Below are positions 35,245 through 45,554 of a DNA stretch of 64,000 nucleotides, one piece after another. Below the pieces are notes generated by a model that was given only the letters and a program-made list of their open reading frames with translations, searched no databases and was not told the DNA's origin. The stretch is from an uncultured Muribaculaceae bacterium (GTDB lineage: Bacteria > Bacteroidota > Bacteroidia > Bacteroidales > Muribaculaceae). Positions within the stretch are counted from its first letter, which is position 1; every line of letters starts with the position of its first letter. A program made the translations under genes and the position numbers. The stretch covers positions 15,081 through 79,080 of the forward strand of contig CAKUKR010000001.1 of assembly GCA_934663645.1 (NCBI GenBank), written 5' to 3'.

Positions 35245-36519
35245 TTGACAATGATCTATTCTCTGTTTCAGATATTCGGAGACACCGGCTTCCCGGGACA
35301 CCGCCTGATGGATTACATCACATTCCGCGCCGGCATCGCGCTCGCGCTTGGGCTGCTTGTGGCACTGCTGCTCGGCAATGTCATCATACGCCGGCTGCGC
35401 CGCATGCAGATAGGCGAGGATGTGCGCAACCTCGGCCTCGAGGGGCAGATGCAGAAGAAGGGCACCCCCACCATGGGCGGCATCATCATAATACTCGCAA
35501 TCGTCATACCATGCCTGCTGGTGGGCAACCTGAGCAACATCTATCTGATACTAATGCTGGTGGCAACGCTGTGGATGGGCGTTATAGGCTTCCTCGACGA
35601 CTACCGCAAGCTGAAATACCACAACAAGGACGGACTGAAGGGGAAGTACAAGATAACGGGGCAGGTAGGCCTCGGGCTGCTCGTGGGCATAACCATGTGG
35701 CTCTCCCCGGACATAGTGATGCGCGAGAACACTGAAATCGTCAACGAGCAGACACAGCAGACAGAGATAGTCATGAGCCAGGAGGACGTCAAGTCGCCGC
35801 AGACCACCATACCGTTCATCAAGAGCAACAACTTCAACTACGAGTGGCTGACCTCATGGATAGACGACGAGAACGCCGCCTCGACCATGGGGTGGATAGT
35901 GTTCGTGTTTGTGGTGATATTTGTGGTGACGGCAGTCAGCAACGGCGCCAACCTCACGGACGGGCTCGACGGCCTGTGCGCCGGCACGTCGGCGATAATC
36001 GGCGTTGCACTGGCCATAATGGCATACCTGGGCGGCAACATCGTCTATTCAGGCTACCTGAACATCATGTACATACCGGGGTCGGAGGAGATGGTGGTCT
36101 ACGCTGCGGCGTTCATCGGCGCGCTCGTCGGCTTCCTGTGGTACAACGCCTACCCGGCGCAGGTATTCATGGGCGACACCGGCAGCCTTACGCTCGGCGG
36201 CATCCTCGCCGTGTTTGCCATACTCATACGCAAGGAGCTGCTCATTCCGCTGCTGTGCCTCATATTCTTCATCGAGGATCTGTCGGTAATACTCCAAGTG
36301 GCATACTTCAAGTACACCAAGAAGCGTTACGGGGCGGGCAGGCGCATATTCAAGATGACGCCGCTGCACCACCACTTCCAGCGAGAGGCTCCGGCCGGCG
36401 AGAAGATACTGTTCAACTACCCGGCGCACCCGATACCAGAATCCAAGATAGTCTTGCGCTTCTGGATCGTAGGCATACTGCTCGCGGCAATGACATTCGT
36501 GACACTGAAAATCAGATAA
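35245..36519 (+). CDS. mraY: Phospho-MurNAc-pentapeptide translocase
   Basis: 424 residues with about ten membrane helices. Signature motifs: KKGTPTMGG near residues 71-79, GFLDDYRKLKYHNKDGLKGK (Asp pair), NLTDGLDGLCAG, MGDTGSLTLGG and PLHHHFQ. The loop between helices with many polar residues (TEIVNEQTQQTEIVMSQEDV) is an expansion common in Bacteroidetes MraY. It makes lipid I by moving phospho-MurNAc-pentapeptide to undecaprenyl phosphate at the inner membrane. Confidence 0.97.
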   Translation: MTMIYSLFQIFGDTGFPGHRLMDYITFRAGIALALGLLVALLLGNVIIRRLRRMQIGEDVRNLGLEGQMQKKGTPTMGGIIIILAIVIPCLLVGNLSNIYLILMLVATLWMGVIGFLDDYRKLKYHNKDGLKGKYKITGQVGLGLLVGITMWLSPDIVMRENTEIVNEQTQQTEIVMSQEDVKSPQTTIPFIKSNNFNYEWLTSWIDDENAASTMGWIVFVFVVIFVVTAVSNGANLTDGLDGLCAGTSAIIGVALAIMAYLGGNIVYSGYLNIMYIPGSEEMVVYAAAFIGALVGFLWYNAYPAQVFMGDTGSLTLGGILAVFAILIRKELLIPLLCLIFFIEDLSVILQVAYFKYTKKRYGAGRRIFKMTPLHHHFQREAPAGEKILFNYPAHPIPESKIVLRFWIVGILLAAMTFVTLKIR

Positions 36520-36550
36520 CCAAGCATATAACAACATCAACATACTGACA

Positions 36551-37894
36551 ATGAAAAGATTAGTAGTACTCGGAGGCGGCGAGAGCGGATGCGGCTCCGC
36601 CATTCTGGCCCAGGCCAAGGGAATGGACGTTTTCCTGAGCGACTGCGGCAAGATAGCCCCGAAATACATCGAGCTGCTCGACAAATACGGCATACCCTAC
36701 GAGCAGGGGCAGCACTCGGAGGACAAGATACTCAACGCTGACGAGGTGGTGAAAAGCCCCGGCATACCCCCTACTGCCCCGCTGGTGCGCAAACTCGCAG
36801 AACAGGGCACGCCCATCATATCAGAAATCGAGTTCGCGGGACGGTACACCGATGCCAAGACTGTCTGCATCACCGGCTCAAACGGCAAGACCACCACTAC
36901 CCTGCTGACATACCACATACTGCAGGAAGCGGGGATGAATGTGGGCCTGGCGGGCAACGTGGGACGCAGCATGGCGCGCCAGGTGGCAGAGGAAGACCAC
37001 GACGTGTACGTCATCGAGCTGTCGAGCTTCCAGCTCGAGAACATGTATGACTTCAAGGCAGACGTGGCGATAATCATGAACATCACGCCAGACCACCTGG
37101 ACCGGTACGACCACAAGATGGAGAACTATGTAGCCGCCAAGTTCCGGATACTGCAGAACCAGACCAAGGACGACTATTTCATCTACTGGGAGGGCGACCC
37201 GACAGTCACCGCGCAGATACGCGCCATGCAGGTGGAGGCTCAGCAGCTGCCGTTCAGCGAGCAGCAGACGGAGGATGCGGCCTCATGGGTGGACGACAAC
37301 GGCATAATACACTTCCAGCTCCCGACCGGGCAGTGGGAGATACCGCGTGACAAGCTCGCCCTCAAGGGGCTTCACAACCTGTACAACTCAATGGCGGCGG
37401 GCCTGTCGGCATCTCTGCTGCAGGTCAAGGACGAGCGCATACGCCGCGCCCTCGAGGACTTCGAGGCCGTGGAGCACCGCCTCGAGTATGTGGCAACGGT
37501 AGACGGCGTGAAATACATCAACGATTCCAAGGCAACCAACGTCAATTCCACCTGGTACGCCCTCGAGAGCATGGTGACTCCCACTGTCCTCATACTCGGA
37601 GGCAAGGACAAGGGCAATGACTACTCGGAGATACTCCCCTTCGTGCGCGAGAAAGTCAAGGCAATAGTCTGCATGGGCAAGGACAACAGCAAGCTGCTGG
37701 ACTTTTTCACCGGCAAGGTGCCTGAAATCCACGACACCCACTCGCTGAAAGACGCCATGGAGGCGTGCCGCAAGGCCGCTGCCCCCGGCGACACTGTGCT
37801 GCTCTCGCCATGCTGCGCAAGTTTCGACCTGTTCAACAGCTACGAGGACCGCGGCGAGCAGTTCAAGCAGGCTGTCAGAGAAATGACGAAATGA
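36551..37894 (+). CDS. murD: UDP-MurNAc-L-alanine:D-glutamate ligase
   Basis: 447 residues. The start KRLVVLGGGESGCGSAILAQ is the MurD N-terminal nucleotide-binding domain, and the ATP loop GSNGKTT is at residues 109-115. C-terminal motifs include YINDSKATNVNSTWYALES and LLSPCCASFDLFNSYEDRGE. It adds D-glutamate to the stem peptide in the cytoplasm. ftsW begins 33 bases downstream. Confidence 0.96.
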   Translation: MKRLVVLGGGESGCGSAILAQAKGMDVFLSDCGKIAPKYIELLDKYGIPYEQGQHSEDKILNADEVVKSPGIPPTAPLVRKLAEQGTPIISEIEFAGRYTDAKTVCITGSNGKTTTTLLTYHILQEAGMNVGLAGNVGRSMARQVAEEDHDVYVIELSSFQLENMYDFKADVAIIMNITPDHLDRYDHKMENYVAAKFRILQNQTKDDYFIYWEGDPTVTAQIRAMQVEAQQLPFSEQQTEDAASWVDDNGIIHFQLPTGQWEIPRDKLALKGLHNLYNSMAAGLSASLLQVKDERIRRALEDFEAVEHRLEYVATVDGVKYINDSKATNVNSTWYALESMVTPTVLILGGKDKGNDYSEILPFVREKVKAIVCMGKDNSKLLDFFTGKVPEIHDTHSLKDAMEACRKAAAPGDTVLLSPCCASFDLFNSYEDRGEQFKQAVREMTK

Positions 37895-37927
37895 CAACAC
37901 GCGCCACAGCGCCTGAACCGTAGACAG

Positions 37928-39271
37928 ATGACAACAGACTCCTCTCCCGCAATAGAGATACACGAAACAATCGACGGCGTTCCCGCAGGCGATGCCGCTG
38001 CCGTCACGCCTCGCCGCAAAGGGCTGTTCAGCTTTATGGGCAAGAAAGGCGCTGGCAGCAGCAAGGCCTCGGCCCCAAAGTCGGACAAGTACATCTGGGG
38101 CACGTACATAGTGCTGGTAATCTTCGCGCTCGTAGAGGGCTACAGCGCCTCGAGCAGCCTCGTGAAATCGACCGAGGACGTGTACGAGCCGCTGATAGAC
38201 AACGCCAAGTTCCTGCTCATAGGCTTCTTCTTCACCTACACGCTGCAGAAGCTTCACTACAAGTGGATCAAGAAATACGCCGGCCTCGTGTTCTTCGCGA
38301 GCCTTGGCATGCTGGTATGGGCTACATTCAAAGGGCAAAACCTGAACGGGGCAAACCGCGCCATAGACGTATTCGGCATAATCTCGCTGCAACCGCCTGA
38401 GATAATAAAGCTGACAATGGTGATGTACCTGGCCAAGATCCTTGCCAAGTACCAAAAGCCCGGAGGGGTGCGCACCACCGGGGTGATATGGTGCGCTCTG
38501 CTCACTGGCATTGTAGCTATAATTCTGTACCTCAACGGTTTGACCAATGCTCTGATGGTGTTCTGCACTTCGTTTGCCATGTGGCTTATCGGAGGCATCG
38601 AGTGGCGCAAAATCGGGGTTGTGTTCTTGATTACTGTATGCGTCGGAGCAGTAGCCTACACCGTGAAAACCTCCAACCGCGCCGATACCCACGAGAGCCG
38701 CATGACAGAATACTCGCGCGGTGTCAACCCCGATGACACGATAACCGACAAGAACCGCCAGCCCATGTTTGCGCATTTCGCCATAGCCAGGGGAGGCATA
38801 ATCAACGCTCCGGGCTCTTCGCACGAGAGCGCACGCCTGCCCCTCGCCTATTCCGACTTCATCTATTCCATTATAGTAGAGGATATCGGCATCGTTGGCG
38901 GCATACTTCTCATCGGGCTTTACATCGGACTGTTGATGCGAGCCGGGGCGATAGCGAGGAAATGCCGGCGGGCGTTCCCGGCGCTTCTCATCATGGGATG
39001 CGCAGTCATGATAGTGCTGCAGGCACTGGTGCACATGGTCATCGTCGTCGGCCTCGGGCCTGTCTCAGGACAGCCGCTGCCGCTGATTTCGAGGGGTGGA
39101 ACATCTATTATCGTCATGTCGATGGCCTTCGGCATCATGCTCTCCGTGAGCCGCTACGCCGTCCGCAGCAACAACAAGAAGGAAATAAGGGCCGAGCTGA
39201 AGCAGCTCGACACCGACATCAGTGCTGTCAACCCTGCCATAGCTGACAGCGCAGATGCCCCGACAACATAA
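37928..39271 (+). CDS. ftsW: Septal peptidoglycan glycosyltransferase FtsW (SEDS)
   Basis: 447 residues with about ten transmembrane helices after a ~55-residue polar N-terminal extension (SPAIEIHETIDGVPAGDAAA). SEDS signatures include the membrane segments after KYIWGTYIVLVIFALVEGYS, the region FAIARGGIINAPGSSHESAR and the C-terminal GLGPVSGQPLPLISRGGTSI. It polymerises glycan strands from lipid II with FtsI. Its end overlaps none of murG if murG starts at 39291. Confidence 0.94.
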   Translation: MTTDSSPAIEIHETIDGVPAGDAAAVTPRRKGLFSFMGKKGAGSSKASAPKSDKYIWGTYIVLVIFALVEGYSASSSLVKSTEDVYEPLIDNAKFLLIGFFFTYTLQKLHYKWIKKYAGLVFFASLGMLVWATFKGQNLNGANRAIDVFGIISLQPPEIIKLTMVMYLAKILAKYQKPGGVRTTGVIWCALLTGIVAIILYLNGLTNALMVFCTSFAMWLIGGIEWRKIGVVFLITVCVGAVAYTVKTSNRADTHESRMTEYSRGVNPDDTITDKNRQPMFAHFAIARGGIINAPGSSHESARLPLAYSDFIYSIIVEDIGIVGGILLIGLYIGLLMRAGAIARKCRRAFPALLIMGCAVMIVLQALVHMVIVVGLGPVSGQPLPLISRGGTSIIVMSMAFGIMLSVSRYAVRSNNKKEIRAELKQLDTDISAVNPAIADSADAPTT

Positions 39272-39290
39272 ACTACAGAGACACAAACGT

Positions 39291-40409
39291 ATGGACAACA
39301 GCAAACGACCTATACGAGCCATAGTGAGCGGCGGAGGCACAGGAGGACACATCTTCCCCGCCGTATCGATAGCCAACGCGCTGCAACGCCGCTGCGGCGC
39401 CGAGATACTCTTTGTCGGCGCCGAAGACCGCATGGAGATGGAGAAAGTGCCGGCGGCGGGATACCGCATCATAGGGCTGCCCGTAGCGGGCTTCAACCGC
39501 AAGAACCTCTTCAAGAACTTCGCCGTCATACGCAAGCTGATGCGCAGCGTCGCCATGGCCCGCAAGATTATCGCAGACTTCAGGCCCGACATCGCCATAG
39601 GCGTGGGAGGATATGCCTCAGGCCCTACGCTGAAGGCAGCGCAGCGTGCCGGCATACCGACCCTGATACAGGAACAGAACTCATACGCTGGCGTGACCAA
39701 CAAGATGCTCGCACGCGACGCGCGACGCATCTGTGTGGCATATCCGGGGATGGAACGGTTCTTCCCCGCCGACAAGATCGTCATGACCGGCAACCCGGTG
39801 CGCAAAGACCTGCTCTCGTGCTGCCTCACGCCTGAAGAGGCGCGTGCACAGTTCGGCCTCGACCCGAAACGGCCTACAGTCATGTTTGTGGGAGGAAGCC
39901 TCGGGGCTCGCACCATCAACGAGACTCTCGAGCACGATGTTCAGCACCTCGCCGACGCGGGGCTGCAGGTGATATGGCAGACCGGCAAGTATTTTGGCGA
40001 CCGCGGCACTGTGGCTGCCAACGGACGCAAGGGGATAGTCGTCACCAAGTTCATCGCCGACATGGGCACGGCTTACCGTGCTGCCACCCTCGTGGTGTCG
40101 CGAGCCGGAGCCGGGTCGATAAGCGAGCTGCAGCTGCTCGGGCTGCCGGCTATACTCGTACCCTCGCCCAATGTGGCTGAAGACCACCAGACCAAGAACG
40201 CCCACGCCCTCTCCGACCATGGCGCGGCGATAACCGTCACCGACGCTGACGCTCCGCAGAAGCTCGCAGAGACTGTCCTCGACACCGTCTTTGACACGGC
40301 CCGCCTCGAACAGATGAGCAAGGCTGTGCGCGAAATGGCGCTCCCGGACGCAGACGAGAAGATTGTGGACCAGATACTGCAAATAATCAACAACGCCAAT
40401 ACCCTCTGA
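39291..40409 (+). CDS. murG: Lipid II synthase (UDP-GlcNAc transferase) MurG
   Basis: 372 residues from the ATG at 39291 (MDNSKRPIRAIVSGGGTGGH); an upstream ATG at 39255 would overlap ftsW and adds unlike residues. The glycine loop GGGTGGH is at about 14-20, and VGGSLGARTIN, VVSRAGAGSISELQLLGLPA and VPSPNVAEDHQTKNA are typical donor-site motifs. It adds GlcNAc to lipid I at the inner face of the membrane. murC starts 4 bases after its stop. Confidence 0.96.
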   Translation: MDNSKRPIRAIVSGGGTGGHIFPAVSIANALQRRCGAEILFVGAEDRMEMEKVPAAGYRIIGLPVAGFNRKNLFKNFAVIRKLMRSVAMARKIIADFRPDIAIGVGGYASGPTLKAAQRAGIPTLIQEQNSYAGVTNKMLARDARRICVAYPGMERFFPADKIVMTGNPVRKDLLSCCLTPEEARAQFGLDPKRPTVMFVGGSLGARTINETLEHDVQHLADAGLQVIWQTGKYFGDRGTVAANGRKGIVVTKFIADMGTAYRAATLVVSRAGAGSISELQLLGLPAILVPSPNVAEDHQTKNAHALSDHGAAITVTDADAPQKLAETVLDTVFDTARLEQMSKAVREMALPDADEKIVDQILQIINNANTL

Positions 40410-40413
40410 CTTT

Positions 40414-41826
40414 ATGAACGGCAACATTGCACAGCATCTGTATTTCGTGGGCGCCGGGGGCATCGGCATGGCTGCGCTGGTGCGCTATTACCTCTCTCGC
40501 GGAGCGCAGGTGGCGGGCTATGACCTCACGCCCTCCGACCTGACACACGCACTGGAGCGCGAAGGGGCGCAACTCACGTACCGCGACGACACCGCGGACA
40601 TCCCCGACGGCTTCCGCGACCCGGCCCACACCACAGTGGTATACACCCCGGCAGTGGGCGATGACAACCGAATACTCTCATATTTCCGCCAGCGCGGCTT
40701 CAACGTGGTCAAACGGGCGGCAATGCTCGGTCAGATAACACGCCATTCCCGTGCCATCTGCGTAGCCGGCTCGCACGGCAAGACCACTGTCTCCTCCATG
40801 GTTGCACACACCCTGCACACCTCTGACGTGAAATGCAACGCTTTCCTGGGCGGGATACTGCGCAACTACGACAGCAACCTCATACTGGACGACTGCTCCC
40901 CCTGGTCTGTAATCGAGGCGGACGAGTATGACCGCTCGTTCCACCAGCTAAACCCATACATAGCCGTCGTCACATCGACCGACCCGGACCATCTCGACAT
41001 CTACGGTGACGAGGAGGGATACCTCGAGGGGTTCGCCCACTTCACCTCGCTCATCACCACTGGCGGCACGCTCATCCTACATACCGGCCTCAAACTCAAG
41101 CCGCGCACTACCGAGGGTGTCAATACGCTGACATACAGCGGCTCTGACGAGGGCGACTGGCACACCGCCAACATACGCTACGATGACGGACGGCTGTGGT
41201 TTGACATAGTGCACCCCGACGGCGTCATCCGGGACGTAGAGCTTGGAGTGCCGATAGCCATCAACATCGACAACGCTGTGGCTGCGACGGCGGCGGCTCA
41301 CCTCGCCGGCGCCTCAGACGACAACATACGCCATGCGCTGCGCACATTCCTTGGCGCGAAACGCCGCTTTGAGGTATGGCTGCGTCCCGAAGACACGGCG
41401 TGCGGCACCGTACTCATCGACGACTACGCACACAGCCCGCATGAGGTGGAGGCTTCGATAACCTCCGTCCGCAAGCTGTACCCGCACAGGCAGCTGACAG
41501 TCGTGTTCCAGCCGCACCTGTACACGCGCACGCGAGATTTCGCCCCGGAGTTTGCACAGGCGCTCTCCCACGCCGACCGCGTGGTGCTGCTCGAAATATA
41601 CCCGGCACGCGAAAAGCCGATACCCGGTGTGACCTCGCAGATCATTTACGACCGCCTCACTTCTCACGAAAGGCTCATTTGCCCGCGCAAGGATTTGTTG
41701 AATCTGATAAAAAATAGTAACTTTGAAATCCTTATGACTCTGGGAGCCGCCAATCTGGACGTGCTGCTCCCTGACATTAAGGAGATACTAACAGCAAAGA
41801 CCGTTGGCAAGCAAGACCCTGAATAA
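40414..41826 (+). CDS. murC: UDP-MurNAc:L-alanine ligase
   Basis: 470 residues. VGAGGIGMAALVRYYLSRGA at the N-terminus is the Rossmann domain, and the ATP loop GSHGKTT is at 119-125. EADEYDRSFHQL and IDDYAHSPHEVEASI are family motifs. It adds the first stem-peptide alanine. Its last 23 bases overlap the proposed ftsQ start. Confidence 0.96.
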   Translation: MNGNIAQHLYFVGAGGIGMAALVRYYLSRGAQVAGYDLTPSDLTHALEREGAQLTYRDDTADIPDGFRDPAHTTVVYTPAVGDDNRILSYFRQRGFNVVKRAAMLGQITRHSRAICVAGSHGKTTVSSMVAHTLHTSDVKCNAFLGGILRNYDSNLILDDCSPWSVIEADEYDRSFHQLNPYIAVVTSTDPDHLDIYGDEEGYLEGFAHFTSLITTGGTLILHTGLKLKPRTTEGVNTLTYSGSDEGDWHTANIRYDDGRLWFDIVHPDGVIRDVELGVPIAINIDNAVAATAAAHLAGASDDNIRHALRTFLGAKRRFEVWLRPEDTACGTVLIDDYAHSPHEVEASITSVRKLYPHRQLTVVFQPHLYTRTRDFAPEFAQALSHADRVVLLEIYPAREKPIPGVTSQIIYDRLTSHERLICPRKDLLNLIKNSNFEILMTLGAANLDVLLPDIKEILTAKTVGKQDPE

Positions 41827-42703
41827 AGTAGGCAAATGGCTGATACTCATCGCCTTGCTCACCTATACCGTCATAATTACGGTATGGGCAGGCCAACGTG
41901 ATGCCACACGGCGGTGCAGCGGCATTGAGGTGCGCATCGAGCAGCACTCATTCATGGGCGACACCATGACACAGCGCGGCGTAATCACAGAGCTTGCAGC
42001 ATACGACAAGCACCTTGAGGGAAAGGTTCTGAAGGACATCGACACATACGCCATAGAGCGTTACCTGTCGCGCCTGAGCAACTTCGAGTCCGTGCAGTGC
42101 TACATCACCACCAAGGGGAAGCTGCGCATCTCCGTAGTCCCGGTAATCCCCGAGCTGCGCGTCTTCGACGGCAACGACAGCTACTATGTCAACAAGGACG
42201 GCAAGCGTATAGCCGCCAACGCACGCTTCTTCGCAGACATGCCCGTGGTCAGCGGACACTTTACCCGCGACTTCCCTGCCACATCTGTCCTGCCCGTAGC
42301 ACAGTACATCGCCGCCGACTCGCTGTTCAAACGCCTGATAATGATGATACGCGCCGACTCGCCGGACGACATCATACTGGTGCCGCGCATCGCCGGACAT
42401 GTCATCAACATCGGCGACGCCAGCGACCTCCCCGTCAAGTTCCGCAACATACGCCTCGCATACCGCGAGATAATGCCCCACCAGGGCTGGGACAAGTATG
42501 ACACCATCTCCGTCAAGTTTGCCGGCCGCATCGTCGCCACGCGGCGCAACAAGGCGGAGGTGAGCCATGTCCCCGAATACGAGCAGGACGAAGACCTCGA
42601 CGAGGAGGCTCTGCAGTCTGCCACCGCTGGCCAGCAGCTCGCAGCCCCCCGAGACACCACCTCGCGCAGCAAGGCCAAAACCGCACACAAAACCAATACA
42701 TAA
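41804..42703 (+). CDS. ftsQ: Cell division protein FtsQ-like
   Basis: 299 residues from a TTG codon inside the end of murC; no ATG or GTG is available before the transmembrane helix (about 11-29, KWLILIALLTYTVIITVWA), so TTG is the best start. A short POTRA-like region (ITELAAYDKHLEGKVLKDID, RISVVPVIPELRVFDGNDSY) and beta domain follow, and the end is a charged, Thr/Ala-rich tail. FtsQ links early and late division proteins in the periplasm. Identification relies on layout and on its place between murC and ftsA. Confidence 0.85.
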   Translation: MASKTLNKVGKWLILIALLTYTVIITVWAGQRDATRRCSGIEVRIEQHSFMGDTMTQRGVITELAAYDKHLEGKVLKDIDTYAIERYLSRLSNFESVQCYITTKGKLRISVVPVIPELRVFDGNDSYYVNKDGKRIAANARFFADMPVVSGHFTRDFPATSVLPVAQYIAADSLFKRLIMMIRADSPDDIILVPRIAGHVINIGDASDLPVKFRNIRLAYREIMPHQGWDKYDTISVKFAGRIVATRRNKAEVSHVPEYEQDEDLDEEALQSATAGQQLAAPRDTTSRSKAKTAHKTNT

Positions 42704-42734
42704 ACCCTCAACCCTCATTCACAGCGACAAGACA

Positions 42735-44075
42735 ATGGAAAGATACATAGCAGCCCTCGAAATCAGCAGCTCCAAGATTATAGGCGCGGTAGGGAGGATG
42801 ACCCCCGCTGGCAAGCTCGACGTGCTGGCGGTGCAGCAAGAGCAATGCTCCGACTGCGTGCGTTACGGCATAGTCCAGAACGTTGAGGAAGCATACGCCC
42901 GCATTGCCCGCGTCATTGCAAACCTCGAACAAGACAAGGCTGTGACGCCTAACAGGATAAGCGGCGTGTTCATAGGCCTCTCTGGACGCTCCCTGCACGC
43001 CATTGAGGCCAACGTGGAGCTGAACCTCGGCGAGGAGACCGTCATAGGACCCGACACAGTGGTTCGCCTGCGCTCACAGGCTGAGTCCAGGGCCATCGAC
43101 TCCTCCCTCTCTGTTATCGATGCCGTCCCGAGGCTCTTCACTATAGGCAATACCAAGACTGCCGAGCCTGTCGGCAACCTGGGCAGCAGCATCAAGGCGA
43201 CATACGACCTGATAGTATGCCGGGCGCAGCTCAAGAAGAACATTGAGCGCATAGACCTCGAGAAAAGGCTCGACATCAAGACATTCGGATACATCGTCAC
43301 TCCACTCGCAGCCGGCAGCCTGATACCCTCAACCGAGGAGAAGCGGCGAGGCTGCATGCTCGTTGACATCGGCGCGGAAACCACCTCCGTAATAATCTAC
43401 AAGGACGGCAACCTGCGCTATTTCAACACCATCCCCCTCGGCTCGCGTTGCATCACACACGACATCACCTCAACGGGAATGTTCGAGGAGAACGCCGAGA
43501 CATACAAGATACAGTCTGGCAACGCCATGCCGCCAGAGACTGCAGCCAACCTGCGCATACACGACATAGACACCAAGGAAATCAACAAGTGCATAGTGGC
43601 CCGCGCCGAGGAGATAGCCATCAACATACTCGAGCAAGCCAGTTATGCCGGCATCAAGGACTCTGACCTGCCCGGAGGCATAATCCTCATCGGCGGAGGC
43701 TCGCTGCTCAACAACTTCTGCGAACTGATACAGGACATCAGCAAGCTCCCCGTAAGGCGAGGCCAGCTGCCTTCCTCTGTCGAGACCTCCGGCAAATCGC
43801 CAGACTTCAACGCCCTCGAGGTAATCGCCGTGCTGCACACCGCAGCCACACACTCCGAAGCGCAATGCATCACCGCCGCACAGGAGCAGGAACTCCCCAT
43901 AAGCGGCACAACTGGCGGGGACCTCCCCATATCCGGAGGACACAGCGACGGAACACGCAAAGGACCGGAGCGCAAGCCTGGCCGCAAGCGCGGCAAAGGC
44001 GCGTTCTCCAAATGGTTCGGCAAAATCGGCGACATGCTCACCCCGGGCGACGACGAGGACGACGAACTCTCCTGA
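42735..44075 (+). CDS. ftsA: Cell division protein FtsA
   Basis: 446 residues from the ATG at 42735 (MERYIAALEISSSKIIGAVG); an upstream in-frame ATG lies inside ftsQ and is rejected. Actin-like motifs: ALEISSSKIIGAV (phosphate 1), MLVDIGAETTSVIIYKDGNL (phosphate 2) and GIILIGGGSLLN (adenosine). The C-terminal KGAFSKWFGKIGDML is a likely amphipathic membrane-targeting helix, followed here by a short acidic tail (GDDEDDELS) not seen in most FtsA. It tethers FtsZ to the membrane. ftsZ follows after 52 bases. Confidence 0.94.
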   Translation: MERYIAALEISSSKIIGAVGRMTPAGKLDVLAVQQEQCSDCVRYGIVQNVEEAYARIARVIANLEQDKAVTPNRISGVFIGLSGRSLHAIEANVELNLGEETVIGPDTVVRLRSQAESRAIDSSLSVIDAVPRLFTIGNTKTAEPVGNLGSSIKATYDLIVCRAQLKKNIERIDLEKRLDIKTFGYIVTPLAAGSLIPSTEEKRRGCMLVDIGAETTSVIIYKDGNLRYFNTIPLGSRCITHDITSTGMFEENAETYKIQSGNAMPPETAANLRIHDIDTKEINKCIVARAEEIAINILEQASYAGIKDSDLPGGIILIGGGSLLNNFCELIQDISKLPVRRGQLPSSVETSGKSPDFNALEVIAVLHTAATHSEAQCITAAQEQELPISGTTGGDLPISGGHSDGTRKGPERKPGRKRGKGAFSKWFGKIGDMLTPGDDEDDELS

Positions 44076-44127
44076 CAATCCCCTCTCAACACTCACACAT
44101 TAACCTCATTCTCCCAACACATCCACA

Positions 44128-45495
44128 ATGGAAAACGACATACTCAACGAAGAACTGAACGACACCACCACATTCACCCCGACGGATGACGAACGCTTCG
44201 CCGAAAAAGCCATTATCAAGGTAATCGGCGTGGGCGGAGGAGGTGGAAATGCCGTCAACTATATGTACAAGCAACAGATACCGCTGGTGCGTTACGTAGT
44301 CCTAAACACCGACAAGCAGGCCCTCGGCACGATGGATGTACCCGACAAGATTATCCTTGGCTATGACATCACCCAAGGCCAGGGCGCGGGCAACAACCCC
44401 GAAGTGGGGCGGCAATGCGCCGAGGCAAGCGTGGATGATATCAAAAAGCTGTTTGACAAGGACACTGAAATGGTGTTCATAACCGCCGGAATGGGCGGTG
44501 GCACCGGCACGGGCGCAGCGCCAGTGGTAGCCAAGCTCGCCAAGGATGCCGGCATGCTGACTATCGGCATCGTAACAGTCCCGTTCCAGTTTGAAAGCGA
44601 ACAGAAGATACTCACAGCCCTCGACGGCGCCAAGGAGATGCAGCAATACGTGGACGCGCTGCTCGTCATCAACAACGAGAACCTGACGACACTATACCCG
44701 GACATCAGCCTGTTCAACTGCTTCGAGAAAGCCGATGACACCCTCGCCAACGCAGCTCGTTCCATATCCGAGATTATCTCCGAGAAGTGCTTCATAAACG
44801 TTGATTTCCAGGACGTCAAGACCACACTGAAGGACAGCGGCACCGCCATTATCTCCTCGGGCGAAGGCGACGGCGAGAACCGCGTGACAAAAGCCATAGA
44901 GAATGCCCTCAAGTCACCGCTGCTCAAAGCGCACGACATCAAGACCTCAAAGAGGCTGCTCATGAAATTCAGCTGCGCCAGAGAGTGCAAAAACCCCATT
45001 ACTGCCAAGGAACTCAACGAAATAACAGTCTTCACCTCCTCGCTCCCGAAGACTGTCAAGGTGAAATGGGGCATCGCCGACATTCCCGAAATGGAAGACC
45101 GCATCAAGGTCACTATACTTGCTTCCGGATTTGACGTGACACTGCGCGACGGCGAGGACAAAGGCGACGGCCCCATCACATTCTCCTCCGAAGACAACGC
45201 CCAAAAGTCAAAGAAACCCGAAAAGCCAGACACCGACAAGGAGGCTGCTATCGAGACCACCTACGGCACGGGCACTATGAAGCAGATGGCACTGAACCGC
45301 CTCAAGGTGCGGTGCTTCATCATAAAGCCTGAAGAGATGGATGATGACGAGGTGATCGCCGCCATAGAGCGCACGCCCACCACCAAGCGCGACGCACGCG
45401 CCAACGAGGAGATACACAAGCTCCACAACGCCCCGGAGGCTGCTGTGCCACAGCAACAGGCCGGCGGCGAAAGCGGCGGTGCCATAATGTTCTGA
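44128..45495 (+). CDS. ftsZ: Cell division GTPase FtsZ
   Basis: 455 residues. The first nucleotide loop is VIGVGGGGGNAVNYM; the tubulin signature is GMGGGTGTGAAPVVAKL (about 120-135); the T7-type region NNENLTTLYP follows. The linker is long and charged. The C-terminal end (NAPEAAVPQQQAGGESGGAI) does not show a clear form of the conserved peptide that binds FtsA in other bacteria; the region with GRxL-like basic residues may serve. It forms the division ring. It is the last gene of the dcw cluster. Confidence 0.96.
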   Translation: MENDILNEELNDTTTFTPTDDERFAEKAIIKVIGVGGGGGNAVNYMYKQQIPLVRYVVLNTDKQALGTMDVPDKIILGYDITQGQGAGNNPEVGRQCAEASVDDIKKLFDKDTEMVFITAGMGGGTGTGAAPVVAKLAKDAGMLTIGIVTVPFQFESEQKILTALDGAKEMQQYVDALLVINNENLTTLYPDISLFNCFEKADDTLANAARSISEIISEKCFINVDFQDVKTTLKDSGTAIISSGEGDGENRVTKAIENALKSPLLKAHDIKTSKRLLMKFSCARECKNPITAKELNEITVFTSSLPKTVKVKWGIADIPEMEDRIKVTILASGFDVTLRDGEDKGDGPITFSSEDNAQKSKKPEKPDTDKEAAIETTYGTGTMKQMALNRLKVRCFIIKPEEMDDDEVIAAIERTPTTKRDARANEEIHKLHNAPEAAVPQQQAGGESGGAIMF

Positions 45496-45554
45496 CACAG
45501 CCTCGGCAAAACACCTCTCCCCCACCGATACCGAATTGAATACCAACACATTAT

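Noticed and set aside
37388..39034. A 548-codon open frame on the minus strand opposite murD and ftsW
   Set aside because: It lies opposite two certain genes, has the His/Tyr/Val-rich composition of an antisense frame in GC-rich DNA, and has no recognisable motif.
42567..42734. Upstream start for ftsA inside ftsQ
   Set aside because: The added residues are an out-of-frame reading of the ftsQ tail; FtsA homology begins at 42735.
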